A stretch of DNA of 64,000 bases from Silene conica (GCA_029255685.2 CM055314.2:5660399-5724398); one strand, 5' to 3'. Positions 10,826 to 22,794 are shown, counted from the stretch's first letter. The notes: a model not told the origin generated them from the sequence alone. Made by a program: numbers and translations.

Positions 10826-11095
10826 TCATATATTATATATAGTACTGAGTAGCACAGCAGCATGGACTGCCTGCTGTAATTGAGTCCCAGAGGAGGTGTC
10901 ACTCCACTGCAACAGGTCTCTAACTGGCAGTCTCATGTTCACAAGACTTTGGATTTCCTGCAGAACGCTTTTGCTGTAAGGGCAATCAAAGAAAACATGC
11001 CCATCTTGCTCATTATGGGAGCCATATAAATAGCAAAGGGGGTTAACATCTAGGCCAAACGCAATCAGCTTGTCATTTGAACTAAATGTTGCCAA
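10826..11095 (-). pseudogene. LINE reverse-transcriptase zinc-binding (zf-RVT) fragment, reverse strand, unit 1
   Basis: An 89-residue fragment with NDKLIAFGLDVNPLCYLYG, then HVFFDCPYSKSVLQEI. This is the C-x2-C…H-x4-C zinc-knuckle block found after the reverse transcriptase in plant L1-type LINEs. The second Cys of the first pair is replaced by Tyr (LCYLYG for LCxLC). There is no reverse transcriptase next to it, so it is a relic carried in the CACTA element. Confidence 0.65.
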
Positions 11096-11519
11096 TTAAC
11101 TAGCACCCCTTTCTCTCGCAGCCACTGATTACCACTTTACTTGGTTTGTTTGTTCATGCATTTTGAGTAAGTTTTGGTGGTTGTTCTATTAGTCTGTTAC
11201 TAGGTTGTTATATGGGTTGATTCTAATTTTTTTAGTCCACTCCTCATCATGTAGGTGTTCACACGGAATGTGGTCTCATTGAAAGAACACCATGCTAGAA
11301 CTCTTCTTATACATTATCATTGGGATGTTGAAAGGGTGTTGGCTGTGCTTGTTGAAAGAGGACTGTTTTATAGTTGGGTTATTGAAAGAACACCATGCTA
11401 GAACACCATGCTAGAACTCTTCTTATACATTACCATGCTAGAACTCTTCTTAGACTTGGAGATGTTGACTGGATTATCATCCTCCAAGTCACTCTAATTG
11501 GGTTTGGCGAAGAGTGTGT

Positions 11520-12065
11520 GGTGTGAAAGAGAGGCTGAAGGCTGCATACTGTGATGGGGTCTGGGCACAGGGGTCTGGGTATTCTGTAGCTGCTGCTTAT
11601 GACTGGTTGCGCTCTTCGAGGCCTGCTGTAACTTAGAACTCTGTTGTATGGCAGAGGATGGGAGTGCCTAAGCATCAGTTTCTGGGCTGGATGTACGCTC
11701 ATGACGCGATCAGAACGAACACCAAACTGGCTGCATATGGCATTGATATCAGTACTCTCTGCTTCCTATGTGGGAGTTCTGATGAAACGGCTTCACATGT
11801 TTTCTTCGCGTGCGAGAACAGTTCTCTGGTATTGCAGGAAACTGCTGTCCTCACTAATATCAGCATACCAGTCTGCAATTCGTTTCAATGGTGTGCAATC
11901 AGTCCTACTCAAAGCATTCAACATGATGTATATGCGGCCCTGCTTCTGAGTGTCATGTACCATGTATGGTTTCCAAGGAACTCTTGCAAACATGAAAAAC
12001 TCTTGCTAGTCCCGCAGATAGTTGCAGATCAGAGCATTGCAGCAGTTCGTACTCGCATCAGGTAG
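11520..12065 (+). pseudogene. LINE zf-RVT fragment, forward strand, unit 1
   Basis: The stretch 11658-12065 reads MGVPKHQFLGWMYAHDAI, then TNTKLAAYGIDISTLCFLCG and ETASHVFFACENS, with the zinc-knuckle Cys and His residues intact. In another frame upstream (from about 11520) lies VCGVKERLKAAYCDGVW and YSVAAAYDWLR, the usual lead-in to this domain. A stop (TAA, about 11630) and a frame change separate the two parts. It is a captured LINE tail in opposite orientation to the fragment at 10826-11095 and is not a copy of it. Confidence 0.7.
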
Positions 12066-13645
12066 AAAGGAGTAGATCAGTATAAGGAAGCAGAAGAATT
12101 ATGGCTTATATTACACAATCTGATGGATGCGTGAGATAAATTGGTTTTGTCCACTATCGTTCATATGGTAGTGCTAAAGCTTAGTTTTTAATGTATCTGT
12201 TTTATAGTTCCTCCTTGTAAATTGTTTTTGGTCCTCTGATATATACTACTTACCTTTCATAAAAAGAAAGACTTTTATTTAATAATAATCGTTAAATCAT
12301 TTGTTCTATTTTAAACATTTGGTGCATTTTTTGTACTTAAACATTTGCGAAGTTCTATTTTTAATCCTTTTTGGAAATGTAATTGATATTCATTTATGAG
12401 ATTGAATAATTCTATTGTAATTTTTGAATGATATGCTATAATACACAACTATTAAGAATTGCAATTCTCTATTGTGTTTGGATGAACTAGTGTTGCATTT
12501 GTTTAGTATAAGTGTTGCTTTTTAATATAAAAAGTATTGCATTTGTCTACAAAAGTGTTGCTAATTTTTCATAGAAGTGTTGCATTAGAAAATAAAAATG
12601 TTGCCTTTGCATTTGAAAAAAGTGTTGCATAAAAGTAACATATGTAACACTTTATAAAAGTGTTGTAATAGTTCAAAAAGTGTTGCATAAAGTGTTGCAA
12701 TGAGCTAATGCAACGAGACTTTATACAACACTTCATTAAGTGTTGCATAAACTCTATAGCAACACTTATATGACATTATGCAACAATAGTGGAGTGTTGC
12801 TATAGAATCAAAATGTAGTAGTGTATCAAATCCGAAAAACAAAAAATTACAAACACGAAAAAATTATTACGGTCCAAAAATTAAATTACATTATATTCTT
12901 CAATTTTCCAATCAAATCAAATATAAATTAAGATACCAAGCAAAATAAAATACGGTAAAATACGATATACAACGGTCCAATATATCAAAATTATTACGTT
13001 TTCGCCAATGTCGTAATAAAAATCCTGTATATTAGAAAAAAAACTGAAAATCAGCACAAAAAATAAACAAAATGGGTATTCCAGCCTAAATAACTCAAAG
13101 TCAACTAAAAATTATTCAGGTGGGGATATTACGCCTATTAATCAGGTTGTATATTAATGATTAATGATAATACTAATTATAATACTAATACTAATAAAAT
13201 ACTGGAATAAAATACTGGAAATAAACTGAAAATCTGAAAATTATAACTTTATTATGCTAAAAAAACCGCAAATTAATCTTATTCATGTAGATCTACTCCT
13301 AAGAGATTGAGACGATATTGATGATAATCAAATAATTGACAGTTATAAAGAATACACAAATAGCCGAAATAGGTAATAAAAAAACACGGGATCATTATTT
13401 CTAATAAAAAATCCGTTAATTCTGAAACCATAACAAATAAAATTTGTCTTTTACGTTAGTAATGAAATAGGTCGGATTTTATAGCAAAAAAATGGTTTAT
13501 TTTAGTAATTCATGATTCATAATAATTTATATATTATCAACTTAATTTTTATTTTGAATTATATTTGTATTAATTAGTCACATATTTATTAGTAACCAAT
13601 ATTTAAAAACAGAACCGTATATTTGTTGTACGGGTGTAAAACTAG

Positions 13646-16038
13646 TAAAAAGGTAAAGAAATGATCAAGACACGAAAATATAAACTAGGTGAACAATCAC
13701 ATTAATTAGCTATGTATGTAATCTGTTGAATATGAATGCATTTATTATATTCTATCTTGGTTATGAAACTTTAATGACAAACAATATTGTTCATTATATT
13801 TTTTGGGTAGATTGCTTGTTGACTAGCAATTAAATATGATATGTTATTTTCTCAATTGATTAATCAGGTCGGGTTAGAGTTATGTCAGTAGTTCGGTGTG
13901 AACTTTTGGATATCCTTAATTTGTACGGGTCGAGTTATTTTGGGTTCGAGTTTTTGTGTAGGTTATTTTTAAGTTATTTGAGGATGGGGTCGCATTTATT
14001 CGGCTTACAAGTCCTTAACTTCGTTACAATTCAATTTGGAGTCGAGTTATTTAGGTCGGTTCATTTGAGTTGGGTAAGTTTTGTCAGGTCTAATTACTAC
14101 GAAGAAACCAAGGTATGATAGTTATACCATGTACTATGTTTTTGCATCTATATCCTGACCTTACTGGCTAATACTGATTTCTTCATTAAATTGATTCAAT
14201 TCTTTAGTTGATTCATTAATCCACTCAATAACCAAACCAATTACCATAAACTTGCTTATTACCTAGCCATTCGAAATCATTCGGTGTGCCATGAGTATTA
14301 TGTCCGTATAAAAAATGTACGGGAATATTTTTAAATATTTGGTTATTCATAAATATGTTTAAATAACTAGTATAATATAATTTAATATAGAAATTAAGTG
14401 GGAAATATACATATTATTATGAATTGTCAATTGCTAAGATAGGCCATTTTTCGACCATAAAATCCGATCTATTTTATTACTAATGTGAAAGGATTTTTTT
14501 TATCATATCATGTATTATAATTTCGGTTATACAATACCTCAATATAATATACCATAATGATAGAGAAGATAAGAAAACCACATAAAAAAGCTGAAATTTA
14601 GAATAGAGGGTAATTAATTATTTTTGAAAAAATGTATGCCCTTTTAACTCATAAATGCTTTAGCTTTCATTGTAAAAGGATACTTCTCGCATATGTTAGA
14701 AAAAGAAGAACATTAGCCGGAATAAAAAATAGCATATAAGTACAATTATCTTATAAGGATGTATGCATTTAGTTAATATAACTTGATTTTAATATTTATT
14801 CCAAAATTTTGATAATCAACGTATGATAATTAATATGTATAATAACTTGATTTTAGTATTTATTTCAAAGATTTGATATTCGACGTATGGTAATTAATAC
14901 GTATATAAATATAAGCCGTGACATTAATTGAATTACTTCATGATTCTCTATTAAACTTTTCTTACCTATGTTTTTTGTTATTCTTTGTCTTGACAAATGT
15001 GGATTTGAAAATAATAATTCAATCATATTACAATTATATATAAGAAAAGTGTGAGATTTATAGTAATTTATACCAAATATTAAATTAACGTATTAAATTA
15101 TAAGTATGATAAAGTAGCAAAGTACCACTTGTAATATCAGAGGGCGGAGCACTTGGGTTAGATAATAGTTCCGAACACTCAGTATTATATTTCGACTCGT
15201 TTCAACAAAATAAATAAATAGTATATTACTCTCTACGTCGCACTTATTTGTTTACCTATATCATTTTAGAGCGTCTCATTCATTTGTTTAGTTTTCTATA
15301 TTTAAAATAGTTTCATGGATAATTTTATCGTACGCATTCATTATGATTCACTTGTCATTCACAAAATGGTCCATTCACATGTTCTTGATCTTTGTGAGAA
15401 AAGTTCTAATGTACGTAATTGTATTTTAGGAGACATTAAGTTTTCATAAATCATAACTTGAAGGTTATGACAAAAAAAAAAAATTAAATAAGAAGTCTGG
15501 GGTTTGATTTTCTCACCCAATTTGATATGTTTTTTATGAAAAATTTGACACTAAAAAATATATATTTTATTTAGTTCTATAAACAATATGTTTAAATATA
15601 TAGCATCTGATGTATTGAGTATATTTCTTATATAAAAACTATAACTATTAGTAAGATATGAAAAGTAAAACTTAAAAATTATTAGTCACACACATAGATG
15701 TAAAATTTATAATTTATAATTTTCTCGACAATATATGCTATCAAAGATATTATCTTTCGAAAATATGACGCTCGCTAAAAACATTGTTGTAACATATGCT
15801 CCTTTTAGTCTAGGATATAACGAGGTTTAGAAATCTTTTAACATCAATGAAATAAATAATGACGATGAATAAAGTGGCCATCACATTTTTATTATCTGTA
15901 GAACAAATAAAAAAAAGACGTCGAGTACGTAATTCAGTACAAGGGTGTAGTAAATCAATAAACACCTACATATGTTGAACTCAAAGTCAAAAACCTAAAA
16001 AAATTGGATTACGGCCAATCACTATATAAAACATTATT
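13646..16038. other. Gene-free stretch between Helitron and gene D, unit 1
   Basis: I see no exon or promoter of the precursor family here. Around 14310-14560 there is an inverted, diverged copy of the Helitron 3' part, including CCGTATAAAAAATGTACGGG at about 14306-14326, facing the end at 13645. A 78-codon reading frame at 13882-14118 has low-complexity GGGTCGAGTT-like composition and no recognisable domain. Near 15228 a block resembles the end of a Stowaway-like MITE (CTCTCTACGTCGCACTTATT), but I found no partner end. Confidence 0.4.
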
Positions 16039-16471
16039 TTAAACCGGGATTGAAGCATTGTGCTCGTCACTTGTCATCTGCATATGTATCAAAAACTTGT
16101 TAGTGTAAGTATTATTGTGAGAAATAGTATTACAAATGATCGAAGTCTAATGTAAATAATTACTTTAAATCTAAAATACAACATAAATGGAAAATGAGAC
16201 GTTGTTACCGAGACCGAGCCGGCCTCTAACATACAATGCATCGCCCATTAAAATAATTGACCCATATAAGATATGTCATAGGATGATATCGAGCCCCGAT
16301 AACACTTTGTGATTAGATTATTTTGACCAATTAGACAATTAATACATAATTTTATATAAATATTTGTGTCAACCATCTTTAGATGATTTGTCATGTTACC
16401 TGGGAGGGTGGAAAAGTGATGAGAATTAAAATCGCTGGGTTCAAGTTGTCGAGTGAGGATGAGGTAGCCAT
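16039..16471 (-). CDS. Orbitide precursor gene D, unit 1
   Basis: A two-exon gene for a 36-residue precursor. Exon 1 (16400-16471) encodes leader MATSSSLDNLNPA, predicted core ILILITFP and PSQ. The intron (16078-16399, 322 bp) begins GTAACA and ends TGCAG. Exon 2 (16039-16077) encodes MTSDEHNASIPV and a stop. The double Pro leaves the ring boundary open: eight residues (ILILITFP) or nine (ILILITFPP). The MATS…LDNLNP leader is the closest here to the segetalin F/J precursors (MATS…GLKP, from memory). Unspliced reading stops two codons into the intron, so a product needs splicing. Bases 16248-16478 also hold a longer frame on the same strand that I regard as a shadow. Confidence 0.85.
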
Positions 16472-16559
16472 TTTGCACAACAAGTTAAGTATATGATATA
16501 TTACAAGAAATTATATATATGTTAGTTTTACTTGGTAGTAATGAGCCTAAAATATGAGA

Positions 16560-16576
16560 CATATTTATATAAGCTA
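16560..16576 (-). promoter_or_regulatory. TATA box of gene D, unit 1
   Basis: Minus-strand TAGCTTATATAAATATG lies about 95 bp upstream of the ATG at 16471. It is followed by GGCTCATTACTACCAAG, also found with small changes downstream of gene B's TATA box. Confidence 0.6.
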
Positions 16577-16639
16577 TACATCCACTAATATAGTATGCGA
16601 TTTGTATTAGAATAATTTTGTGCATTCTAAATGCATGAT

Positions 16640-16654
16640 ATTATCCATGATTCA
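16640..16654 (-). promoter_or_regulatory. Shared upstream promoter block, gene D, unit 1
   Basis: ATTATCCATGATTCA (as read on the plus strand) lies about 170 bp upstream of the ATG. The identical 15 bases occur at 56696-56710 upstream of gene E, and in inverted orientation at 58105-58119. Units 2 and 3 keep it. Its role is inferred from conservation between genes that have otherwise diverged here. Confidence 0.45.
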
Positions 16655-17813
16655 CGAATCATGAAAAATCAATGAATGTTACAATAGTAAGATAATATTA
16701 TAAAATATATATCGTATGAATATACTATAAAATCGATTAATTACAAATTAAGATATATTATTCTATTTTGATTATCGAAATATAATGAGAAGCATATTGT
16801 TCAATACATTTTGCTACCCATTTTTGCAATTAAGAGATGAACGGGGTAATATATGTCCTTTTTTGTGCACAAAAAGATTATACAGCGAGATATATAAGAG
16901 CATGATACATTCATGATGAATTTAATTGAGTTTATGTATATAGTTTTTTAGTTTTTAAACTATTTTGAGTTATATTTTAATTTTTTGACATCAAAATTAA
17001 AATATAGTTGAACTTATATGTAAATTATTTTTTAGTTGTATATAATAATTTTTTTTGCTCAATATTTTTGTAAAGGTGTTCAAATATATTTTACAATATA
17101 GCTCATATTTTTTTTGCTTAAGCTCCAAATCTATATAATAATATAAAATGCAAAAACTGAGTTATATTTGATTGTCATGTGGCACCATCTCTCGACTAGA
17201 AAATGTCATGTTGTCAGTACCTTTCTTATTCCTTAGTATTCAAAGTCCTATTTAACGATATGTTGTAACTTAATAATTTCATTTTGTATTTAAAATCAAT
17301 GCATATATATGAAAGTAATGTGAAGTTTAAGGAGTAATAGTCTTATTTTTCTCAACTCTTCATCTATATAATTATGTGAGTAATGCTCTTCAAACCCCCC
17401 TTTAATGAAAATAATGACCTCTAATAAATTTTAATTAATTTACATGAATTCTTAACATTTAAGATCTTATATAAACTTTTTAAAGCGCTATTTGTCATGG
17501 CAATTCATCACAATTCTCGCAGTAGTTCTTACATTTGTCACTCTTTTTCGTTCTTATTTTCTTGTGTATTTTTATTTACAATGAGTTAGCACTTGTATTA
17601 CTAGATTCGTTAGTCGTTATAGAAAATTGTTGTGTAACACAACTTTAATTACTTTACTTGAGAATAGATGATTAATATAAGATGTCACATAATTTTTATT
17701 TACATTTTTTCCTTTTTAATTGGTTTTCTTAAATAAACATGGTAATAAATTAATTAAAACTCTTCATGATACATAAAGTTAAAACCCACCAATTCAATTA
17801 AGAAGTTCTTCTT

Positions 17814-18110
17814 TTTTTTTTTTTTTGAAGGGAAAAATCATTTCATTAATCAAAAGTCTCATGGTAGTTACAACATAGGTCAAGAATAACTGGATACAAA
17901 ACGATTAAAATCAAATAAACTAAATTCTCGATCAACAGAAAATTTCTAAACTTGATGGGGTCATGAGACGCTTCTGCACATCCTCTAACATATCGCCTTC
18001 TGCGGCTTTTCACAAGAGGGTCTCCAAATTTTCTAGGGCATTGACAAGAATCAAGTTCTTTTGGCCAAAAGGTTTGTAACGAGCAATCTGACAACAGTTT
18101 TATCTCCATA
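17814..18110 (-). mobile_element. Retroposon fragment cut by the unit 1 duplication breakpoint
   Basis: This is the 3' part of the retroposon that is complete at 51150-51775: poly-A tail (read as T run at 17813-17826) and the same frame (MEIKLLSDCS…). Identity with unit 3 ends at 18110, and the 5' part and its right target duplication are missing. The breakpoint of the duplicated segment therefore lies inside this element. Confidence 0.7.
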
Positions 18111-18534
18111 ACGTAAAATTCGTCATTGACAATAATGATACTATATGAGCTAGGTTACTAATTACTATTCCTAAATCGTAAAATAAGTTGCGATAAAAAA
18201 AGATCAAATAAAAAACAACAATTTCTTTAATACATAAAAAAAATACATTACTAATTAAATTCATCATAAAAATCTATAAAATAAAAATTGCTAATTAAAT
18301 TAAATTCTTCGTAAAATTCATTTATTAGAGCATGATTTCTTCTCCTTCATCTCATATTTGTGACACCTAATTTTTATCTCTTATTTGAGGACATCCTCCA
18401 TTTATAGAGATATCTTCCTCTTAAAAGAGGATATTAAGAGGATGTGAAGAGGACATCGTTTTAGTACTCTCTTTCATCTAAAAGAATGATAAATCCTCTT
18501 CAATCTGGATGCTCTTAGAAAACCCTAATCGATC

Positions 18535-19305
18535 CTAATTAACGGGCAAACACGTGGCACGACAAACCGGACATGTCGTAGACTTGACAAACCAATCACA
18601 TATGCAATCGGAATGAAAAACATGAGGGCAATTCGGTAATTTCATAATCCCATCGACTTGCTCATCATCTCCCCGCAACAATTCCTCCAAACAAATTGCA
18701 CAATTACTCTTCTTCTCACCCAACCTCATCGCTTCCCCTACTTCCACCTTCACCAACCCTTTTTCCGCCTCCCGCCGCCCGTCTTCCGTCTCAACCATCG
18801 CCATGCCATCGTCTTCCTCGAAAACCGTATAATCCGGTAATGTAACACGTTGTATGTCAACAAATGCTCGGAGCGAGAAACAACTGAGTAATGAAAAACG
18901 TTCATCAATATTAGCCATAAGATCGTCAAATACGATATTATGGTACATTACTTGTAGACCAAGGCAAGTTAGGGCAGACGAAATTCTTAGTTTAAACTCA
19001 TAATCACTCGAGTTACGAAGGTTTAAGGATAATGTAGGATATGTTGTCATCGGTTGATTATCGTCTTCGATGAAATTAAGATTATTATCGGCTACGAGAT
19101 TTCTCAAAGTAAAATCTATGTAAATTTCATGTTGTTGTTGTTGGTTATTGTTTGGTATTTGAATGATTTGGATATGAGGATTTATTATTGTATTTAAAAT
19201 TGGGTTCTGTGGTTGAAAAATTGGAAGAGCTAGTATGATGCTAGGCATGGTGTAAAAAGTAAAGTAAACGATTCGACGATAGCTTAATGAGAAACCGTCT
19301 TTCAC
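18535..19305 (-). CDS. RING-H2 finger protein, probable E3 ubiquitin ligase
   Basis: An intronless gene for 256 residues. A RING-H2 domain lies at the C-terminus: Cys202, Cys205, Cys226, His228, His231, Cys234, Cys245, Cys248, with the usual Trp at 237 and Pro at 246. Such domains recruit a ubiquitin-charged E2, so the likely role is transfer of ubiquitin to unknown substrates. The N-terminal 200 residues have no domain I recognise; a hydrophobic patch (residues 19-31) is short for a membrane anchor. A TATA box (CTATATAAG, about 19365-19374) lies some 65 bp upstream of the chosen Met. It sits in the unique spacer between units 1 and 2 and is not duplicated. Another Met at residue 19 is a possible start. 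Confidence 0.8.
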   Translation of the reverse strand: MKDGFSLSYRRIVYFTFYTMPSIILALPIFQPQNPILNTIINPHIQIIQIPNNNQQQQHEIYIDFTLRNLVADNNLNFIEDDNQPMTTYPTLSLNLRNSSDYEFKLRISSALTCLGLQVMYHNIVFDDLMANIDERFSLLSCFSLRAFVDIQRVTLPDYTVFEEDDGMAMVETEDGRREAEKGLVKVEVGEAMRLGEKKSNCAICLEELLRGDDEQVDGIMKLPNCPHVFHSDCICDWFVKSTTCPVCRATCLPVN

Positions 19306-19747
19306 AGAAATTTCGGAAATATTTGTGAGTGTACGTATGAGTGGGACAGATTAAGAATGGATTACTTATATAGGTAAAATTTAGGGCAGTTTCCAATAAG
19401 TTTCCAAATTCTAAAACAATGTAAATTAGGAAAGTTTTATTTTATTTTATTTTATTCATGTTTTTTTACCTTTTTTTTTATAATGAATAATTTGTTCATT
19501 AAAATATTCCGTATGAATTATTGTTAGAGCTTAAGAGTATCTGAGAAGTTTATCAAATTTGGAAATTTTCGCACCATATACTAGTAGTCGTGATATTTTA
19601 ATTAGGGTGTTTGTAAACAGTAAATTGAGAAATTTTTAGCTTATTGAGTCATTTTAATATATTTGACGGGTCAATATATTGTTTGGAGTATTTGGTAGAT
19701 AACATATTAAAATAGTAAATTTGGGCAATTTACTATTTTAAAATAGG

Positions 19748-20002
19748 GTAGGTCTCTTGAGAGACTGTCTCTCAATATGCTTATTGAGAGACTATTGTAC
19801 AAATTTAAGAAAAAGTGGTACTAAATGTAATAAAATTGGTACAAATTATGATTAAAAAAAATGAGTACATTTATTATGTAAGTAGATACGAAATTACTGT
19901 GGTACGATCAATGACAAAAGTATCACGAAATACAAATAAAAAGGTACAAAAGAATGGTGTCTCAATAATTTATTGAAAGACCGTCTCTCTCAAATTTTAG
20001 TG
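19748..20002. mobile_element. MITE of Mutator-like type
   Basis: The long inverted ends read GAGAGACTGTCTCTCAATA on the left and, reversed, GAGAGAGACGGTCTTTCAATA on the right. The direct repeat TTTAAAATAGG flanks it at 19737-19747 and 20003-20013, which fits a 9-11 bp Mutator-like target duplication. It is 255 bp and non-coding. Confidence 0.7.
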
Positions 20003-20860
20003 TTTAAAATAGGCCGCTTTTACCAACATATTCAGCCTGTAGATTAGAGAATATTTAAATTGACATTTTTATCGTTGAAAAGATATGTTATGATAGCTAC
20101 CGATAATTAATTCAGGTTCATGTTAGTCATTTTTTAAAAAAATAAACAATTTGCTAATCTAAAACCGCTGATTGCCCAACACTATTAACAAATTCAGGTA
20201 ATTATATATTTTGGTCAAACACGCTAAAATAATTTGCTATACATAATCTGCTTTTGTAACCCGCTTTTATCAATATCAACATGTTATTTACCAAACATGG
20301 TCTTCATCAGTAAAAATGTTTCACATTATAATAAGAAGTTTTGTATTTTGCAATGAACATCATATAAGAAGTTTTTTTTTCTTTTAAAACGACTTATAAT
20401 ATAAAAGTGGATAAAACAACATTAATTTTGTATCTATTTTTCTTATCTTGTTACATTTTATATATACTACATTGTGTAATAAATATGCTTACCTATTATT
20501 AGATCGTAAATAGAATATGGGTCAGATAATTTTTAGATCTTAAAATTGTAAAATAAGATTTTGCTATTTTAATCGAGATTGTAACAAGTATTAGGTGCTT
20601 CATATAAAATAGTCGGCAACTATTGGACGTATATATTGAATTATATCAAGGTGTTTCCAATAATTATTACACGAACTAATAGAATTAGTATTATTATCAA
20701 TAACGAAACGGAAGAAGAAACATGACAATGAAAAACATAAGTCTCAAATTACTTAAGCTAATACGGGTACACACTACACAATAACCAACTCATTATTTAT
20801 ACGATCTTCATGATGCTATCAGTTGGTGATTGCATAAACGTACATAATGGTCACATCATT

Positions 20861-22212
20861 TTACACCGGGATTGAAGCATTGTTTTCATCACCCGTCATC
20901 TGTATATAATTCAACGAGATATTAGTATAAATATATATAAATTATTAAATTATGCATTTATGAAAATTAAATTATCATTACTTCTAATGTGCATAATTAT
21001 ATTTAGGGAATTGTATTAAAAAAAAAAAGTTAAGTTTCACTTAAAACTAGTTAGTACTCAAATAATTAAATAAAATTACAAAAAAAAAAAAGACATCTTA
21101 TATATATTTCGTGCAATTTCGTGCGTCCACATCATCACATCCATTTTCTTTTATTTTTTACTTTTAAATAAATGTAGGACCCATCACAAAAAATATGATA
21201 TTAATTTATGAAAAATGAACTTTGTTAATAGAATTTCATCGAATAATCAATACAAACTTCAATGAAACATCATCGTCAATTCCATTTATTTTGCATCAAT
21301 AATACAATATGAAAATGAAGAATTTTTTCCACTAGTCCACTCTATCAATAATAATAAAAAAAAAAAAGATGAACAAAAATATTAATAATGAAAATATAAA
21401 TGATAAAAAAATGGTAAAATAAATTAAATAACGTTATTATATTATTTTACAAACTTTTAATTTCAACATTTTGAGTTTTGACCATCATAATAGCAAATTT
21501 TTGAAATATTACTAAATTTCAGTATTATTTTTGAACAAGAGATAGTTTTCAACAAAAAATGTTAATAAATAGTATTGTTTTAAATTTAAATTTTAAAAAT
21601 GAGATCTACAAAAAGTTAAACAAAATAATACGAGAGGTTCGGGGAGGAGAGAAGACAAAAGGTGGAAGAGAACTATAAAACTCTGTTAAGTAGATTTTAA
21701 AGCATTCCGTTGAAATAATATTTCAAAGGGATTCGTTATAGATATTGAGCTTATACACTAGAATGGGTAGATGTAAAAATTTTGTTATCATGTTTTAACA
21801 CAGAATTCGTGCATTTTTTTTATGAATTTAAAACATGTGTAAACTTCAAACTCTTGCAATTTTTGCAAGTGTTTTAAACTATTATCATTATAAAAAGAAA
21901 TAGAGTATGCATGTGTATTTTGGTTTAACACTTTTAAATATTAATCATTATATCGATGTTATTAAAACGTTACCATGCAAATTTTGTACGGGTTAAAAAC
22001 TAATTTATATATATACACACATTTATAAGCGGTTATTTTAACAAATTATCTCGTGATTTTATTTAAATTTTAATTTTATTCGAGGCGGTGTTACAGTAAT
22101 GTACAATATTATTTTAGTTTTAAACAAACAATGAAAATACCTGAGATGGAAATATGATGATAATAATGAACAAGTTTGGGTTCAAGTTGTCAAGTGAAGG
22201 AGATGCAGCCAT
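20861..22212 (-). CDS. Orbitide precursor gene A, unit 2
   Basis: The intact form of gene A: 36 residues. Exon 1 (22141-22212) encodes leader MAASPSLDNLNPN, predicted core LFIIIIIFP and SQ. The intron (20900-22140, 1241 bp) begins GTATTT and ends ACAG and carries a Helitron-like element. Exon 2 (20861-20899) encodes MTGDENNASIPV and a stop. The core has five Ile in a row (codons ATT ATT ATC ATC ATA), giving a very hydrophobic nine-residue ring if cyclised at Pro. The NASIPV end is the family recognition tail. The nearest paralogue is gene C, with the same core. TATA box as in unit 1, about 95 bp upstream. Confidence 0.85.
21096..22003 (+). mobile_element. Helitron-like element in the intron of gene A, unit 2
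   Basis: Copy of the element at 839-1747, with the same TC start and CTAA end and one base shorter. Confidence 0.4.
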
Positions 22213-22794
22213 TTGAATAATAGAGATTTAATTGAGAATTATTAAAGAGGATTATCTTGTATAAATGCTAGTTTTTGCCTGGTAGGTTAAGTCTTATACT
22301 TGGACTTATATATATTGGCTATATATAGTACACTTAATCTAGGTGTTTAATATTGGTATAACTAGTAAACAACTAAATTTTATATAATTTTTTGGATTCA
22401 GTAAACTACTAAATTTTAGAAAATATATCTTCTCCATACATTTTTGATAATTTTTATGTTGCTTAATTTTATTTGAATTACTCTACTTGTTTTCGGTCGA
22501 TTCTTTTATTTATAAGCGATGAAATCTGAAAAATGGATATAACTTGTTTAATTACGAAATTTATCATATATATTACCCCTCTTATTTGTTCTTATCTAAA
22601 TTATCTACCTTCTCCAATTCCTCTCCCACCCACCATCGCCTAGGCATTTGCAGCATTCGTCTGACCAATTATTGCAGTGTTGACCCCTCAACATCTCACA
22701 CCACGATGTCTCGGTAATTGTACCCCTATCTCTGCCATTCCCCAACTAACCATTATTCCGCGAACTATTTCTTACGTCCTCCGAATACGTAACA

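Larger units (their letters stand above)
8285..12823. mobile_element. CACTA-type DNA transposon, non-autonomous, unit 1
   Basis: It begins CACTACTACAAAAAG and ends TGTAGTAGTG. Both ends have dense subterminal repeats of TGCAACACTT/AAGTGTTGCA (about 8300-8500 and 12490-12800), the usual En/Spm arrangement. It is flanked by ATC at 8281-8283 and 12825-12827 with one extra base on each side (A, T). Inside are a tRNase Z exon (9872-9985), a reverse-strand LINE zinc-knuckle fragment (10826-11095) and a forward one (about 11520-12065). I see no TNPD-like transposase, so it would need one in trans. Unit 3 lacks it. Confidence 0.8.
8057..13645 (+). mobile_element. Helitron upstream of gene C, split by a CACTA element, unit 1
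   Basis: The 5' end is A|TCTCTATAAAAGGAG, followed by a CATTCTGATTGGTTCATTG block often seen at plant Helitron starts. The 3' end is AAAACTAG|T with an upstream hairpin (ACCGTA…TACGGGT). Without the nested 4.5-kb CACTA element it is about 1.05 kb. Unit 3 holds it at 45931-46980 without the CACTA. No Rep/helicase is encoded. Confidence 0.6.
624..18110. repeat. Segmental duplication, unit 1
   Basis: Nearly identical to 20878-37650 (offset about 20252-20256) and to 38496-51449. It carries genes A (broken), B, C and D plus all the nested repeats. The left edge in the window is the retrotransposon insertion, so the unit may continue beyond it. The right edge at 18110 lies inside a retroposon that is complete in unit 3. 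Differences from the other units are scattered single bases and homopolymer lengths, which indicates recent duplication. Confidence 0.95.

Noticed and set aside
8285..12823. The 4.5-kb insertion as a Helitron inserted between A and T without target duplication
   Set aside because: The flanks A and T would allow it, but the element has CACTA inverted ends and subterminal TGCAACACTT repeats, and lacks TC and CTRR ends with a hairpin.
13882..14118. 78-codon plus-strand frame, also present in the other units
   Set aside because: The composition is low-complexity (GGGTCGAGTT-like words), with no domain and no promoter. Being preserved in all three units only reflects recent duplication.
16248..16478. 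76-codon minus-strand frame overlapping gene D exon 1
   Set aside because: It is in another frame, runs through the intron and lacks the family signature that the spliced gene shows. It is a shadow.
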